From positions 69,106 to 102,542 of the forward strand of contig NZ_BAAAHE010000023.1 in the NCBI RefSeq assembly GCF_039525035.1: a stretch of DNA of 33,437 nt, read 5' to 3'. The position numbers were made by a program, and so were the translations under genes. Below, piece after piece: positions 14,405-23,100 of the stretch (positions are counted from its first letter, which is position 1; the number at the start of each line of letters is the position of its first letter). This DNA is from Sporichthya brevicatena (GTDB lineage Bacteria; Actinomycetota; Actinomycetes; Sporichthyales; Sporichthyaceae). The notes beneath the pieces were generated by a model. That model saw only the letters and a list, made by a program, of their open reading frames with translations. It was not told the DNA's origin and ran no database searches.

Positions 14405-14962
14405 ATGGCTGCTGCGGAAACGCCCCATCTCCCCGACGAACCGGAAGGCGCACCCGGCCGGCGCGCCGTCCTCCGGGGAATCTCGGCGATGGGACTCGCC
14501 GCGTTCACCGTCCCGATGGCGCTGAGCTCGAACGCCGTCGCGACGACCGAGGCCGAGACCGCCACCCTCCCGAAGCCCGACCCCAAGAAGAAGGGGAAGA
14601 AGAAGGGCGCCGCGAAGGGTAAGAAGGGCGCCGCCAAGGGCGGCAAGCTCGTCAAGGACGGCGACACCCCCATCGCCTCCACCGAGGACATTCCCGTGAA
14701 CAGCGGGGCGCTCTTCGAGGCGGACGAGTACATCATCACCCAGCCGAAGGCCGGCCAGTTCCTGGGCTACGACTCCCTCTGCACCCACGAGGGTTGCCCC
14801 GTCGACGCCTTCGACACCCCCGGCGAGATGAACTGCTCGTGCCACGGCGCGAAGTTCGACATCAAGAGCGGCAAGGTCCTCGACGGCCCGGCCAAGAAGC
14901 CGCTGCCGAAGAAGCCGATCATCGTCGAGGGCGGCCAGATCTACAAGGCGAAGAAGGCCTGA
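14405..14962 (+). CDS. Tat-exported Rieske [2Fe-2S] protein with lysine-rich linker
   Basis: A 185-residue exported iron-sulfur protein. The N-terminus carries a twin-arginine motif (GRRAVLRG) and a hydrophobic segment ending near ALSSNAVA, as expected for export after cofactor insertion. A polybasic linker of Lys/Gly/Ala repeats fills roughly residues 59-85. The Rieske domain has C126-T-H128-E-G-C131 and C144-S-C146-H147-G. C126/C144 and H128/H147 bind the cluster, and C131/C146 would form the stabilising disulfide of bc1-type Rieske proteins. It is much shorter than QcrA and has no multi-helix anchor, so it is probably a free or wall-associated electron carrier. GGAGG five bases before the ATG fixes the start, and a strong terminator follows. 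The redox partner is unknown. Confidence 0.92.
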   Translation: MAAAETPHLPDEPEGAPGRRAVLRGISAMGLAAFTVPMALSSNAVATTEAETATLPKPDPKKKGKKKGAAKGKKGAAKGGKLVKDGDTPIASTEDIPVNSGALFEADEYIITQPKAGQFLGYDSLCTHEGCPVDAFDTPGEMNCSCHGAKFDIKSGKVLDGPAKKPLPKKPIIVEGGQIYKAKKA

Positions 14963-14983
14963 TTCTCTCTCCCCGCGCCCCGT

Positions 14984-15016
14984 CGAGGACCCCCGCCGCG
15001 ACGGCGGGGGTCCTCG
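14984..15016 (+). terminator. Strong GC-rich hairpin terminator after the Rieske gene
   Basis: A perfect 15-bp stem (CGAGGACCCCCGCCG and its complement) with a CGA loop begins 21 nt after the stop codon and is followed by TTCGTACTT. Stem strength and position suit an intrinsic-type terminator; the T-run is poor, as is usual in high-GC actinobacteria. Confidence 0.8.
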
Positions 15017-15115
15017 TTCGTACTTGGAGCTGACGGCACCTCAGATCACTCGGGGCATGGACCGACAGCCCGGCGAAGAAGGGCCCTTCGGCCCTGTCCC
15101 GCCGGTTCCCGGTGA

Positions 15116-15141
15116 GCGAACCTACGGTTGCGTAGGTTCGC
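15116..15141. promoter_or_regulatory. Palindromic operator upstream of the flavoprotein/ACAD pair
   Basis: An inverted repeat with 11-bp arms (GCGAACCTACG and its complement) around GTTG ends 16 nt before the ATG of the nitronate-monooxygenase-family gene. CCTACG-type palindromes of this form are common operators of TetR-like regulators of lipid metabolism in actinobacteria. No regulator gene adjoins it, so control would be in trans. Its position also argues against any start codon earlier than 15158. Confidence 0.65.
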
Positions 15142-15157
15142 GCGTTGGGGGGTTCGA

Positions 15158-16570
15158 ATGACCAGACCGCTTCCCCGCATCATCCAGGGAGGCATGGGCG
15201 TCGGGGTGTCGTCGTGGCAACTGGCGCGCGCCGTGGCGCAGGCCGGCCACCTGGGCGTCGTCTCGGGCACCGCGCTCGACGTCAGCCTGGCCCGCCGCCT
15301 GCAGGACGGTGACCCGACGGGCGACCTGCGCCGTGCCCTGCACGCGTTCCCCGACCTCGCCATGGCGCAGCGCGTCCTGGACCGGTACTTCCGCCCCGGC
15401 GGCCGCCCTCCCGGGACGCCCTATCGGCCGGTGCCGCGCCCGGCGGTGCAGTCGCGCACCGCCGCCGACGAGCTCACAGTCGTCGCGAACTTCGTCGAGG
15501 TGTGGCTCGCCCGCGAAGGCCACGACGGGACGGTCGGCATCAACTACCTGGAGAAGATCCAGGTCGCCACCCCTGCCGCGGCGCTCGGCGCCCTGCTGGC
15601 CGGCGTCGACTACGTCCTGATGGGCGCGGGCATCCCCCGGCAGATCCCGCGCATGCTCACCGACCTCGCGGCTGGCCGCCCCGGCGGCGTCGACGTCGAG
15701 GTCGACGGCGGCGACCCCGTCCGCGTCGAGATCGACCCGCGCGGCCTGCTCGCCGAGCACCTGCCGGCGCTGTCGCGCCCGCACTTCCTCGCCATCGTCT
15801 CCGCCACGGTGCTCGCCTCCTACCTGGCGCGCGAGGAGTCCACGCGCCCGGACGGCTTCGTCATCGAGGGCCACCGCGCCGGCGGCCACAACGCGCCGCC
15901 GCGGACGAAGGACACGAGCGACGACGGCGAACCCGTCTACGGCCCGCGCGACGAGGTCGACCTCGGGAAGGTCGCGACCCTCGGTCTGCCGTTCTGGCTC
16001 GCCGGCGGCTACGGCTCACCCACCCGGCTCGCCGAGGCGCTCGCGGCCGGTGCCACCGGGGTCCAGGTCGGCTCCCTGTTCGCGCTGGCGGAGGAGTCCG
16101 GACTGCGCCCCGACCTGAAGGAGTCCCTGCGCCGCCGGCTCAGCTCCGGCCACCTCGACGTCCGGACCAGGGCCGACGCCTCGCCGACCGGCTTTCCCTT
16201 CAAGGTCGCCGCGGTCCCGGGGACGGTGGCCGACCCGGAGGTCCACGCCACCCGACCGAGGCTGTGCGACCTCGGCTACCTCCGCACGCCGTTCCGGACC
16301 GCCGACGGGCATCTCGGTTACCGCTGCGCCGCCGAGCCCGTGGACGTCTTCGTACGCAAGGGCGGCGACCCCACCGCCACAACCGGACGCGTCTGCCTCT
16401 GCAACGCCCTGCTGGCCACCGTCGGCCTCGCTCAGACCCGACCCGACGGCTTCACCGAACCGCCTCTGCTCACCCTCGGGTCCGACCTCGACTCCCTCGA
16501 AACCCTCGCCGCGCGCCACCCCGAGGGCTGGACCGCCACCCAGGCGCTCCGATTCCTGGAGCCGGCCTGA
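15158..16570 (+). CDS. Nitronate monooxygenase / PfaD-family FMN protein
   Basis: A 470-residue TIM-barrel flavoprotein of the 2-nitropropane dioxygenase superfamily. Visible landmarks are the N-terminal IIQGGMGVGVSSW strand, EGHRAGGHNAPP at 237-247 (flavin/catalytic His region), GGYGSP at 283-288 and GVQVGSLFA at 301-309 (phosphate binding). It is over 100 residues longer than classical nitronate monooxygenases and has a Cys-containing C-terminal region (VCLCNALLAT). In length and layout it approaches PfaD-type enoyl-reductase-like members. The ATG at 15158 follows a G-rich ribosome-binding stretch and lies downstream of an operator palindrome. An acyl-CoA dehydrogenase gene follows after 38 nt, favouring a role in acyl or lipid metabolism over nitroalkane detoxification. 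The substrate is unknown. Confidence 0.85.
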   Translation: MTRPLPRIIQGGMGVGVSSWQLARAVAQAGHLGVVSGTALDVSLARRLQDGDPTGDLRRALHAFPDLAMAQRVLDRYFRPGGRPPGTPYRPVPRPAVQSRTAADELTVVANFVEVWLAREGHDGTVGINYLEKIQVATPAAALGALLAGVDYVLMGAGIPRQIPRMLTDLAAGRPGGVDVEVDGGDPVRVEIDPRGLLAEHLPALSRPHFLAIVSATVLASYLAREESTRPDGFVIEGHRAGGHNAPPRTKDTSDDGEPVYGPRDEVDLGKVATLGLPFWLAGGYGSPTRLAEALAAGATGVQVGSLFALAEESGLRPDLKESLRRRLSSGHLDVRTRADASPTGFPFKVAAVPGTVADPEVHATRPRLCDLGYLRTPFRTADGHLGYRCAAEPVDVFVRKGGDPTATTGRVCLCNALLATVGLAQTRPDGFTEPPLLTLGSDLDSLETLAARHPEGWTATQALRFLEPA

Positions 16571-16608
16571 TCCTGGCGTCGATCCGGGCGATCGGAAAGA
16601 CTCGGGCC

Positions 16609-17766
16609 GTGCTCGACGAAAGCTCCGTGTCGGAGATCCTGGCCACCGTCCGGTCGTTCATCCGTAACGACGTGGTTCCGCTCGAGGCGGAGATCGACGC
16701 CAACGACGACGTCCCCGCCCACCTGCGGAAGGCGGTGAAGGAACTCGGGCTCTACGGGTTCGCGCTGCCGGAGGAGCACGGCGGCCTCGGGCTCTCGATG
16801 TACGACGAGGTCCGACTCGTCATGGAGCTCGGGTACACCACGCCGGCGCTGCGGTCGCTGTTCGGGACCAACAACGGGATCGCCGGGCACACCCTGATGG
16901 CCGGGGGTTCGCCGGAGCAACAGGCGGAGTGGCTGCCGAAGATCGCGAGCGGGGACGTCGTCGCGTCGTTCGCACTGACCGAGGCCGAGGCCGGGTCCGA
17001 CCCGTCCCGGCTGAGCACCTCGGCCCGGCGCGACGGCGAGGACTGGGTCCTCAACGGCACCAAGCGGTTCATCACCAACGCACCGAGCGCCGACGTCTTC
17101 ATGGTCTACGCGCGCACCGACCCGGACGCCGCGCCGGCCCGCGGCATCTCGACCTTCCTCGTCCCGAAGGACAGCCCCGGCCTGACCGTCGGGCCCAAGG
17201 ACGCGAAGATGGGCCAGTTCGGGGCCTGGACCGCCGACGTCTACCTCGACGACGTCCGCGTCCCGCACGCCAACCTCATCGGTGGCGACGCGGGGCTGCA
17301 CCGCGGCTACCTCACCGCCATGCAGTGCCTCGCCCACGGCCGGGTGCACATCGCCGCGGTCTGCGTCGGCCTCGCCGAGCGGCTCGTCGACGAGACCGTC
17401 GGCTACGCCGCGACCCGCGAGCAGGGCGGGCAGCTCATCGGCGAGTATCAGCTCATCCAGGGCCTGATCGCCGACTCGGTCACCGAGTACCGCGCCGCGC
17501 GCAGCCTGGTCCTCGACGTCGCCCGCGACTTCGACTCCGGCGCCGACCGTCGCCTCGGCCCGTCCGCCGCGAAGTACTTCGCCTCCGAGGCCGTCGGCCG
17601 CATCGCCGACCGCGCGGTCCAGGTCCACGGCGGGTCCGGCTACATGCGCGGCATCGCGGTCGAGCGCTTCTACCGCGACGTCCGCCTGTTCCGGATCTAC
17701 GAGGGCACCAGCCAGATCCAGCAGGTCATCATCGCGAAGCAGGCCCTCCGCGACCGGATGACGTAG
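16609..17766 (+). CDS. Acyl-CoA dehydrogenase
   Basis: A 385-residue FAD enzyme that introduces a double bond alpha-beta to an acyl-CoA thioester and passes electrons to ETF. The normal order of ACAD domains is seen: an alpha-helical N-terminal region, the middle beta-domain beginning FALTEAEAGSDPS (FAD/substrate signature), and the C-terminal helical bundle with QVHGGSGYMRG and FRIYEGTSQIQ. E365 in the YEGTS segment is the expected catalytic base. The length is standard. The GTG at 16609 was chosen because it gives the usual N-terminus and no better upstream start exists. It is co-transcribed with the flavoprotein gene 38 nt upstream and converges on the AarF gene with only 2 nt between stops. 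Chain-length preference cannot be read. Confidence 0.95.
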   Translation: MLDESSVSEILATVRSFIRNDVVPLEAEIDANDDVPAHLRKAVKELGLYGFALPEEHGGLGLSMYDEVRLVMELGYTTPALRSLFGTNNGIAGHTLMAGGSPEQQAEWLPKIASGDVVASFALTEAEAGSDPSRLSTSARRDGEDWVLNGTKRFITNAPSADVFMVYARTDPDAAPARGISTFLVPKDSPGLTVGPKDAKMGQFGAWTADVYLDDVRVPHANLIGGDAGLHRGYLTAMQCLAHGRVHIAAVCVGLAERLVDETVGYAATREQGGQLIGEYQLIQGLIADSVTEYRAARSLVLDVARDFDSGADRRLGPSAAKYFASEAVGRIADRAVQVHGGSGYMRGIAVERFYRDVRLFRIYEGTSQIQQVIIAKQALRDRMT

Positions 17767-17768
17767 CG

Positions 17769-19289
17769 TCAATTCTTGTTGCGATAATTCACCCAGAGCG
17801 CGGCGGCGCCGAGACCGAGGATCAGGCGACGCATCTTCTTCGCCCGGGCGTCCTCGCGGTCCTGGGCGATCAGGAGCGCGTCGTCGCGGGTCCGGAGCAC
17901 GAACTGGCCGTCGAAGACGGACTGCGCGAGGTACCGGGCCTGCTCGGGCAGCGAGTACGCCGCGATGAAGGTCTCGTTGGCCAGCCGCATCAGCTCCCCG
18001 CCCGCGGCCATGCCCTTCGCCTGGTCCCGGAGGACATCGCCCATCACCTCGCGGAACACCTCGACGGGCGTGAGCTCCGGAGCGATCGCGCGCAGCGTTC
18101 CCTCGAGGTTCGCCGACGCCTTGCCGAACAACGCGACGGCCGGGTTGACCGCGATGCCGCGCTTCGAGCAGAAGATCAGGAACTGGTTGAAGGTCGCGCC
18201 GAACTCGGCGTTGTCGAGTGAGAGGTTGACCACCGACGGGACCCAACGGCCCATGTCGTTGAGGAACCCGGGGACATCGGAGCGGGTCGTCAGCGTCGAC
18301 ATCTCGACGACGGCGCGGCCGGCCGCCTGCCCGTCGTTCAGTGCCATCGCGAGCATGAACCGCGTGTAGCCGAGCGCGGTCCGGCGGTCGATGCGGCCGA
18401 TCATCCCGAAGTCGATCAGCGTGGCCGGCTCCCCGACCGCGACGAAGATGTTGCCCGGGTGCGGGTCGGCGTGGAACACCCCGTCGACGAGGAAGCCGCG
18501 GAACAGCAGCTCGGACGCGTCACGTGCGATGGCACGGCGCTCCTCGCCGGAGAACTGCGTCAGGTCCGCCGAGCGGATCGACCGGCCCGGGGCCCGGGTC
18601 ATGATCAGGACTTCCTTCGTCACCTCGACGACGTCCGGCACCGTCAGGTGCTTGTAGTCGCGGGTGTACTTCTGGAAGGCCTCGATGTTCGCCGCCTCGA
18701 CGGTGAAGTCGATCTCCGGACGCATCGCGACGAAGATGCTCTCCAGCATCGCCTCCGGCTGGAACAGCTCGGCCTGGACGGGGAAGCGCCGCATCACGAG
18801 CCGGACGGCCTGCGCGAGGATCTCCATGTCGAGGCGCGCCTGCGCGGCGACGTGCGGGCGCAGCACCTTGACGACGACCTCGCGACCGTCGTGCAGTGTC
18901 CCGGCGTAGACCTGTGCCATCGACGCCGCACCCAGCGGGCGCTCGGTCTCGATCGTCGCGAACCGGGTGCGCCAGTCCGGCCCGAGGTTCTTCACCAGGA
19001 CGTGCTCGAACTCGTCGAACGGACGGACCATCACTTCTTCGTGGAGATCCTGCAGTGCCTCGATGATCGTCGGCGACACCATGTCCGGGCGCGTGGAGAG
19101 GACCTGGCCCATCTTGATGTAGAGCGGGCCGAGTCCCTCCAGTGCCTCGCGGAGCGCGCGGGCCCGTTCCCGCTCGGCGACCAGCGGGTCGACGTCCGTC
19201 CGGCGGATCCGGCGGGCCTGCCGCGTCGCCTCGCTCGTCAGCAGCTCGCCGAGGATCCGCGCGACCTCGGTGACGCGCTGGCGCTTCAC
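17769..19289 (-). CDS. AarF/ABC1/UbiB-family atypical kinase
   Basis: A 506-residue member of the UbiB/ADCK family of atypical protein kinase-like ATPases. The diagnostic KxGQ motif is K59-M-G-Q62 (YIKMGQVLSTRPD). The alanine-rich loop is LGAASMAQVY (119-128), the ATP-site lysine K141, the ExD motif E192-I-D194, the catalytic loop FH-A-D275-PHPG-N280 and the metal motif D293-F-G. A C-terminal helix (LILGLGAAALWVNY) probably anchors it to the membrane. In organisms with ubiquinone such proteins support quinone synthesis. Actinobacteria use menaquinone, so the lipid substrate here is unclear. The start codon overlaps the stop of the GXWXG/DUF4334 gene by 4 nt (ATGA type), so the two are translationally coupled. 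Confidence 0.95.
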   Translation of the reverse strand: MKRQRVTEVARILGELLTSEATRQARRIRRTDVDPLVAERERARALREALEGLGPLYIKMGQVLSTRPDMVSPTIIEALQDLHEEVMVRPFDEFEHVLVKNLGPDWRTRFATIETERPLGAASMAQVYAGTLHDGREVVVKVLRPHVAAQARLDMEILAQAVRLVMRRFPVQAELFQPEAMLESIFVAMRPEIDFTVEAANIEAFQKYTRDYKHLTVPDVVEVTKEVLIMTRAPGRSIRSADLTQFSGEERRAIARDASELLFRGFLVDGVFHADPHPGNIFVAVGEPATLIDFGMIGRIDRRTALGYTRFMLAMALNDGQAAGRAVVEMSTLTTRSDVPGFLNDMGRWVPSVVNLSLDNAEFGATFNQFLIFCSKRGIAVNPAVALFGKASANLEGTLRAIAPELTPVEVFREVMGDVLRDQAKGMAAGGELMRLANETFIAAYSLPEQARYLAQSVFDGQFVLRTRDDALLIAQDREDARAKKMRRLILGLGAAALWVNYRNKN

Positions 19290-19828
19290 GCCGACTCCCG
19301 GGTCAGGACGAAGAAGTCCGGCTCCGGCATCCCGCGCCGGTCCATGACGCCGAGCAGGGTCGTGTCGTCGACCCGGCGGAAGACGTCGATGATCGGAAGG
19401 TGGTCGTAGACCATCGCGGCGGTGACGACTCCGCGATGCTCGAGGTTACGCAGCCGCGCGCGGTGGCGCCGCGTCCGCAGCCCCAACCGCAGGACGCCGA
19501 GCAGACCGCGCCCCTTCGCCACCACCGACGCGGGCACCTTGTCCGCGAGACCGACCGGGACGCGCCGCGGGTCGACCGCGAACACCGAGTCCGGGTCACC
19601 CCCGATCGAGAACAGCAGCGGATGCACCGACTCGGCGTCGTCGAACTGCTTGCCGTACCAGCCGGACGCCTGGAGGATCCCGTCCATCGGATGGCCGGTC
19701 GGCAGCTCACGGCCCCGCCACCGCCCCCGGATCTCCTCCGCCCGCACCGCCGGCAGCGAGTCGAACAGCTCCCACGCCTGCGCGGCGGTCGCGCCGGACT
19801 CCAGCTTCTGCAGAGCGACGATCGACAC
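19286..19828 (-). CDS. GXWXG / DUF4334 domain protein
   Basis: A 180-residue protein of two recognisable parts. The N-terminal half contains G35-R-W37-R-G39 followed by LPTGHPMDGILQASGWYGKQF, the GXWXG domain (PF14231). The C-terminal half, MVYDHLPIIDVFRRVDDTTLLGVMDRRG, matches DUF4334 (PF14232). Proteins with this pair are small, soluble and uncharacterised; a calycin-like or ligand-binding fold has been suggested by similarity only. The GTG at 19828 is preferred over one at 19864 because GGGGAG lies seven bases upstream. The 3' end overlaps the start of the AarF-type kinase by 4 nt, suggesting a linked function such as handling a hydrophobic ligand. That link is inference. Confidence 0.85.
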   Translation of the reverse strand: MSIVALQKLESGATAAQAWELFDSLPAVRAEEIRGRWRGRELPTGHPMDGILQASGWYGKQFDDAESVHPLLFSIGGDPDSVFAVDPRRVPVGLADKVPASVVAKGRGLLGVLRLGLRTRRHRARLRNLEHRGVVTAAMVYDHLPIIDVFRRVDDTTLLGVMDRRGMPEPDFFVLTRESA

Positions 19829-19883
19829 GGCGGAGCTCCCCGGGGTTGGCGGACCTTCTCCCACGATCCTCGCGCATCCGGCC

Positions 19884-20129
19884 TCACGCCGTCGCGGGCC
19901 GTCCCATCGCGAGGCGGACCAGGCCGACGATCGCGACCACGGCCCAGACGACGTTGAGCAGGAGGAAGCCGTAGTTCCCGCTGGTCGCCGCGACGGTGGC
20001 GAGGATCGAGCTCCCCAGCGCGTTGGCGAGCAGGTACCACGGACTCCCGGTCGAGAGCCCGAAGCGCTGGTTGCCGATGAACCCGGCCAGCACCAGGAAC
20101 GCCCCCACGAGTTGCACGATCTGCCCCAT
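19884..20129 (-). CDS. Small CBU_0592-type membrane protein
   Basis: An 81-residue protein with three hydrophobic helices at about 3-19, 31-50 and 54-74, short loops and a positively charged end. The sequence around GAFLVLAGFIGNQ and a helix ending NYGFLLLNVVWAVVAIVGL matches the small CBU_0592-type membrane family, for which no function is known. The ATG follows a GGAAGATGAG purine stretch. It lies 55 nt upstream of the GXWXG gene on the same strand and so may lead that operon. It is separated by 29 nt from the 3' end of the giant kinase gene, which runs the same way and could read through. Confidence 0.75.
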   Translation of the reverse strand: MGQIVQLVGAFLVLAGFIGNQRFGLSTGSPWYLLANALGSSILATVAATSGNYGFLLLNVVWAVVAIVGLVRLAMGRPATA

Positions 20130-20158
20130 GGGCGCTCATCTTCCCCGGACGCGCCGGG

Positions 20159-23100
20159 TTACTGCACGGGCCCCAGGACCTCGGTGAGGACGTCGCGGAG
20201 GTCGTCGAGGCGGACGGGTTTGGCGAGGTAGGCGTCCATGCCGGCGGCGGTGCAGGCGTCGCGCTCGGCGGCGAGGGCCCCGGCGGTCATGGCGACGATG
20301 CGGGGCGGGCCGTCGGGGAACGTCATCCGCCGGATCGTCCGGGTGGCCTCCAGGCCGTCCATCTCGGGCATCTGGACGTCCATCAGCACCAGGTCGTACG
20401 CCTGGGTCTGCAGCGCCGCGACGGCCTCGAGGCCGTTGCCGGCGACGTCGACCGCGTCGTGGCCCAGGTTTCTCAGCTGCAGCCGGGCGACCTTCTGGTT
20501 GATCGCGTTGTCCTCGACGACGAGGATCCGCAGCGCGCCGGACGCGGCCGGCTCCGCGCCGGACGCGGCCGGCTCCGCGCCGACCGGCGGCGACTGCGCC
20601 GGGATGCCACGCATCGGCTCCAGCACCCGCAGCAGTGTCTCCGCCAGCGCCCGCAGCCGGACGGGTTTGGTGACGGTGGCGGCGAACAGGCGCCGGTCCC
20701 CGCCGGTCAGTCCCTCGCCGATGTGGGTGACCGCCACCAGCGGCGCCCCGCCCCGGCGGAGCGCCTGCGCCTCCGCCGGCGCGATGCCCTGGTCAACGAT
20801 CGCGACGTCCCAGCTGCCCTCGGCCACGGTGCGGCATCTCAGGCCCCACGCGGTGAGCTGGTCGACGATCGCGGTGCGCAGCAGACCCTCGGGCAGCGCG
20901 ACCAGCACCGCCCGGGACCGCAGCGCGGCCATGCTGTCGGCCGCGTCCGTCGACGTCCGGCCCACCCGGACCCGGACCGTGAACTCCGAACCCGCGCCGG
21001 GCTCGCTGCGCACGGAGATCTCGCCGCCCATGGCGGTCGCGAGGCGACGGCTGATCGCCAGCCCCAGCCCGGTCCCGCCGTAGAGCCGCGTCGTCGAGGC
21101 GTCGACCTGGCTGAACGGCGCGAACAGGCGCTCGATCGCGTGGTCCGGGATGCCGATGCCGGTGTCCGCGACCGCGATCTCCAGCGTCAGGTCGTCCGGG
21201 CCGGAACCCGGCACGGCGCGCACGCGGACGGCCACGGAGCCGGCGACGGTGAACTTCACCGCGTTCGACAGCAGGTTCACCACGACCTGACGCAAACGCG
21301 TGACGTCGCCGAGCACCACGGGCGGGCACGACGCGTCGACGGTGCTGACGAGCTCCAGTCCCTGGTGCGCGGCCGAGTTCGCGACCAGCTCGACGGCGCT
21401 GTCGATCAGCTCGACGACGTCGAACGGCGCCTTCTCGATGTGCAGCTCGCCGGCCTGGATCTTCGAGTAGTCGAGGATGTCGTTGATGATGTCGAGCAGC
21501 GCCTCGCCACTCGTGCGCACCGACGACGCGAGGTCGCGCTGCTCGCCCGAGAGCGGCGACTCCAGCAGCAGACCGGTGAACCCGATCACGGCGTTCAGCG
21601 GCGTGCGGATCTCGTGGCTCATCGTCGCGAGGAAGGTCGACGAGGCGGCCGCGGAGGCGAGGGCGGCGTCGCGGGCGGCACCGACCTCGGCGACGGCTTC
21701 CGCGAGTTCGGCGGTCCGTTCGTCGACCCGCCGCTCCAGCGTGCGCGTCAGGTCCTGGATCTCGGCGAATCCCTCGGCGTTCTCCAGGGCCGCGCCGGCG
21801 AGGGTCGCGATGAACTCGGCGAGCTGCGCCTCGTTCTCCCCGAACAGACCGCCGACGCGACGGTGCTCGGTGTAGACGCACGCGACGGGCCGGCCGTGCA
21901 CGTGGATCGGCGCACACAGCACCGAGCGAATGCCCGACAGCACGAGGCTCTCGCTGGCGTCGGCGGCGGTCTCGTCGTCCGGGACGATGGGCCGCCCCTC
22001 GGCGAGGGCGCGACGGGCGACGGCCCGGCTGAACTCCCCCGGCGCGTGGCCGGCGACGGCGACGAGGTCCCCGTCCGGCCCGTCGAGTGCCTCGAGCACC
22101 AGGCAGTGCTCGCCGCGCAGGAGCGTGGCGGCGGCGTCGCGCACCGCGGAGTACACCGCACCGCGCGAGAGGGCGGAGGCGATCGACCGCCCGGACTCCA
22201 GGATCGCGTCGAAGCGGTCGACCAGCGACGGGGTGACCGCGCTCGCCTCGGGCTCCTGCCACTCCTGCTCGGCCAGAACGGCGCGGGCGGTCGACAGGTC
22301 GAGGCCGATCTCGCGCCGTCCGGGTTCCGGCTCGAGCGCGGCGAGCGCGACCACGGACTGCGCGTGCTCGTGACGCATGTTCAGGTGCTCGGCGACCGCG
22401 AGGCTGCGCTGCAGCAGCCGGCGCGCCGTGCGCGACCGGCCCCGCATCGCGGCGATCAACCCCGCCTCGCGCAGAGCGTGCGGCAGGTTGTTGCGGTACC
22501 AGCGGGCCAGCCGCCGGGACCGGCGAGCCGACCGGGCCGCCGTGCGCAGCACCGCACGCCGCCGAGCGGGCAGCGTCGCCGGCAGGGTCTCGGCCTGCAG
22601 CCGCAGCGCGGTGGTCAGCCACGGCCAGACCGGCGCCACGTACTCCTGTCGCAGCCCGGCGGACCGGACCATGCCGGCCGCCTCGGTGAGCACGGCGGCG
22701 GCCGCGGCCGGGGAGCCCTCGGCCAGCAGGCGCACGCCCTGGGCCTGAAGCACCTCGGCGCTGGTGTGCACGTCGTGGGTGGGACGGCTGAGCTCGGCCT
22801 CCATCAACTCGACCGGGACGTGCCCGCCGCTCGCCTTCGACCAGGCCCCGAGGGCGATGCCGCGCGCCTGCGCGTCACCGATCTCCGCCCCGGACGCGTA
22901 GACCGCACGCGCGGCCTCGACCGCACCACGGAGGTCGCCGAGCCGGTACAGCGAGAACGCGATGTGCCAGCGCGCGGTGTTGGCCTCCCACCGGTCGCCG
23001 GTCCGGTCGAGCAGACGCACGCCCTCGCGGCACCGCGCGATGCATTCCTCGAACCGCGAGGCGCTGTACAGCAGCGCGCCGAGGAAGTGAAGTGACTGAC

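Noticed and set aside
15078-15095. GAAGGGCCCTTC palindrome and overlapping AGGGCC/GGCCCT hairpin
   Set aside because: Short and GC-only; the stronger terminator at 14984 already explains transcript ending, and no function is indicated.
17759-17780. TGACG-TAG-CGTCA hairpin followed by a T-rich stretch as terminator of the acyl-CoA dehydrogenase gene
   Set aside because: A five-base stem is too weak to call.
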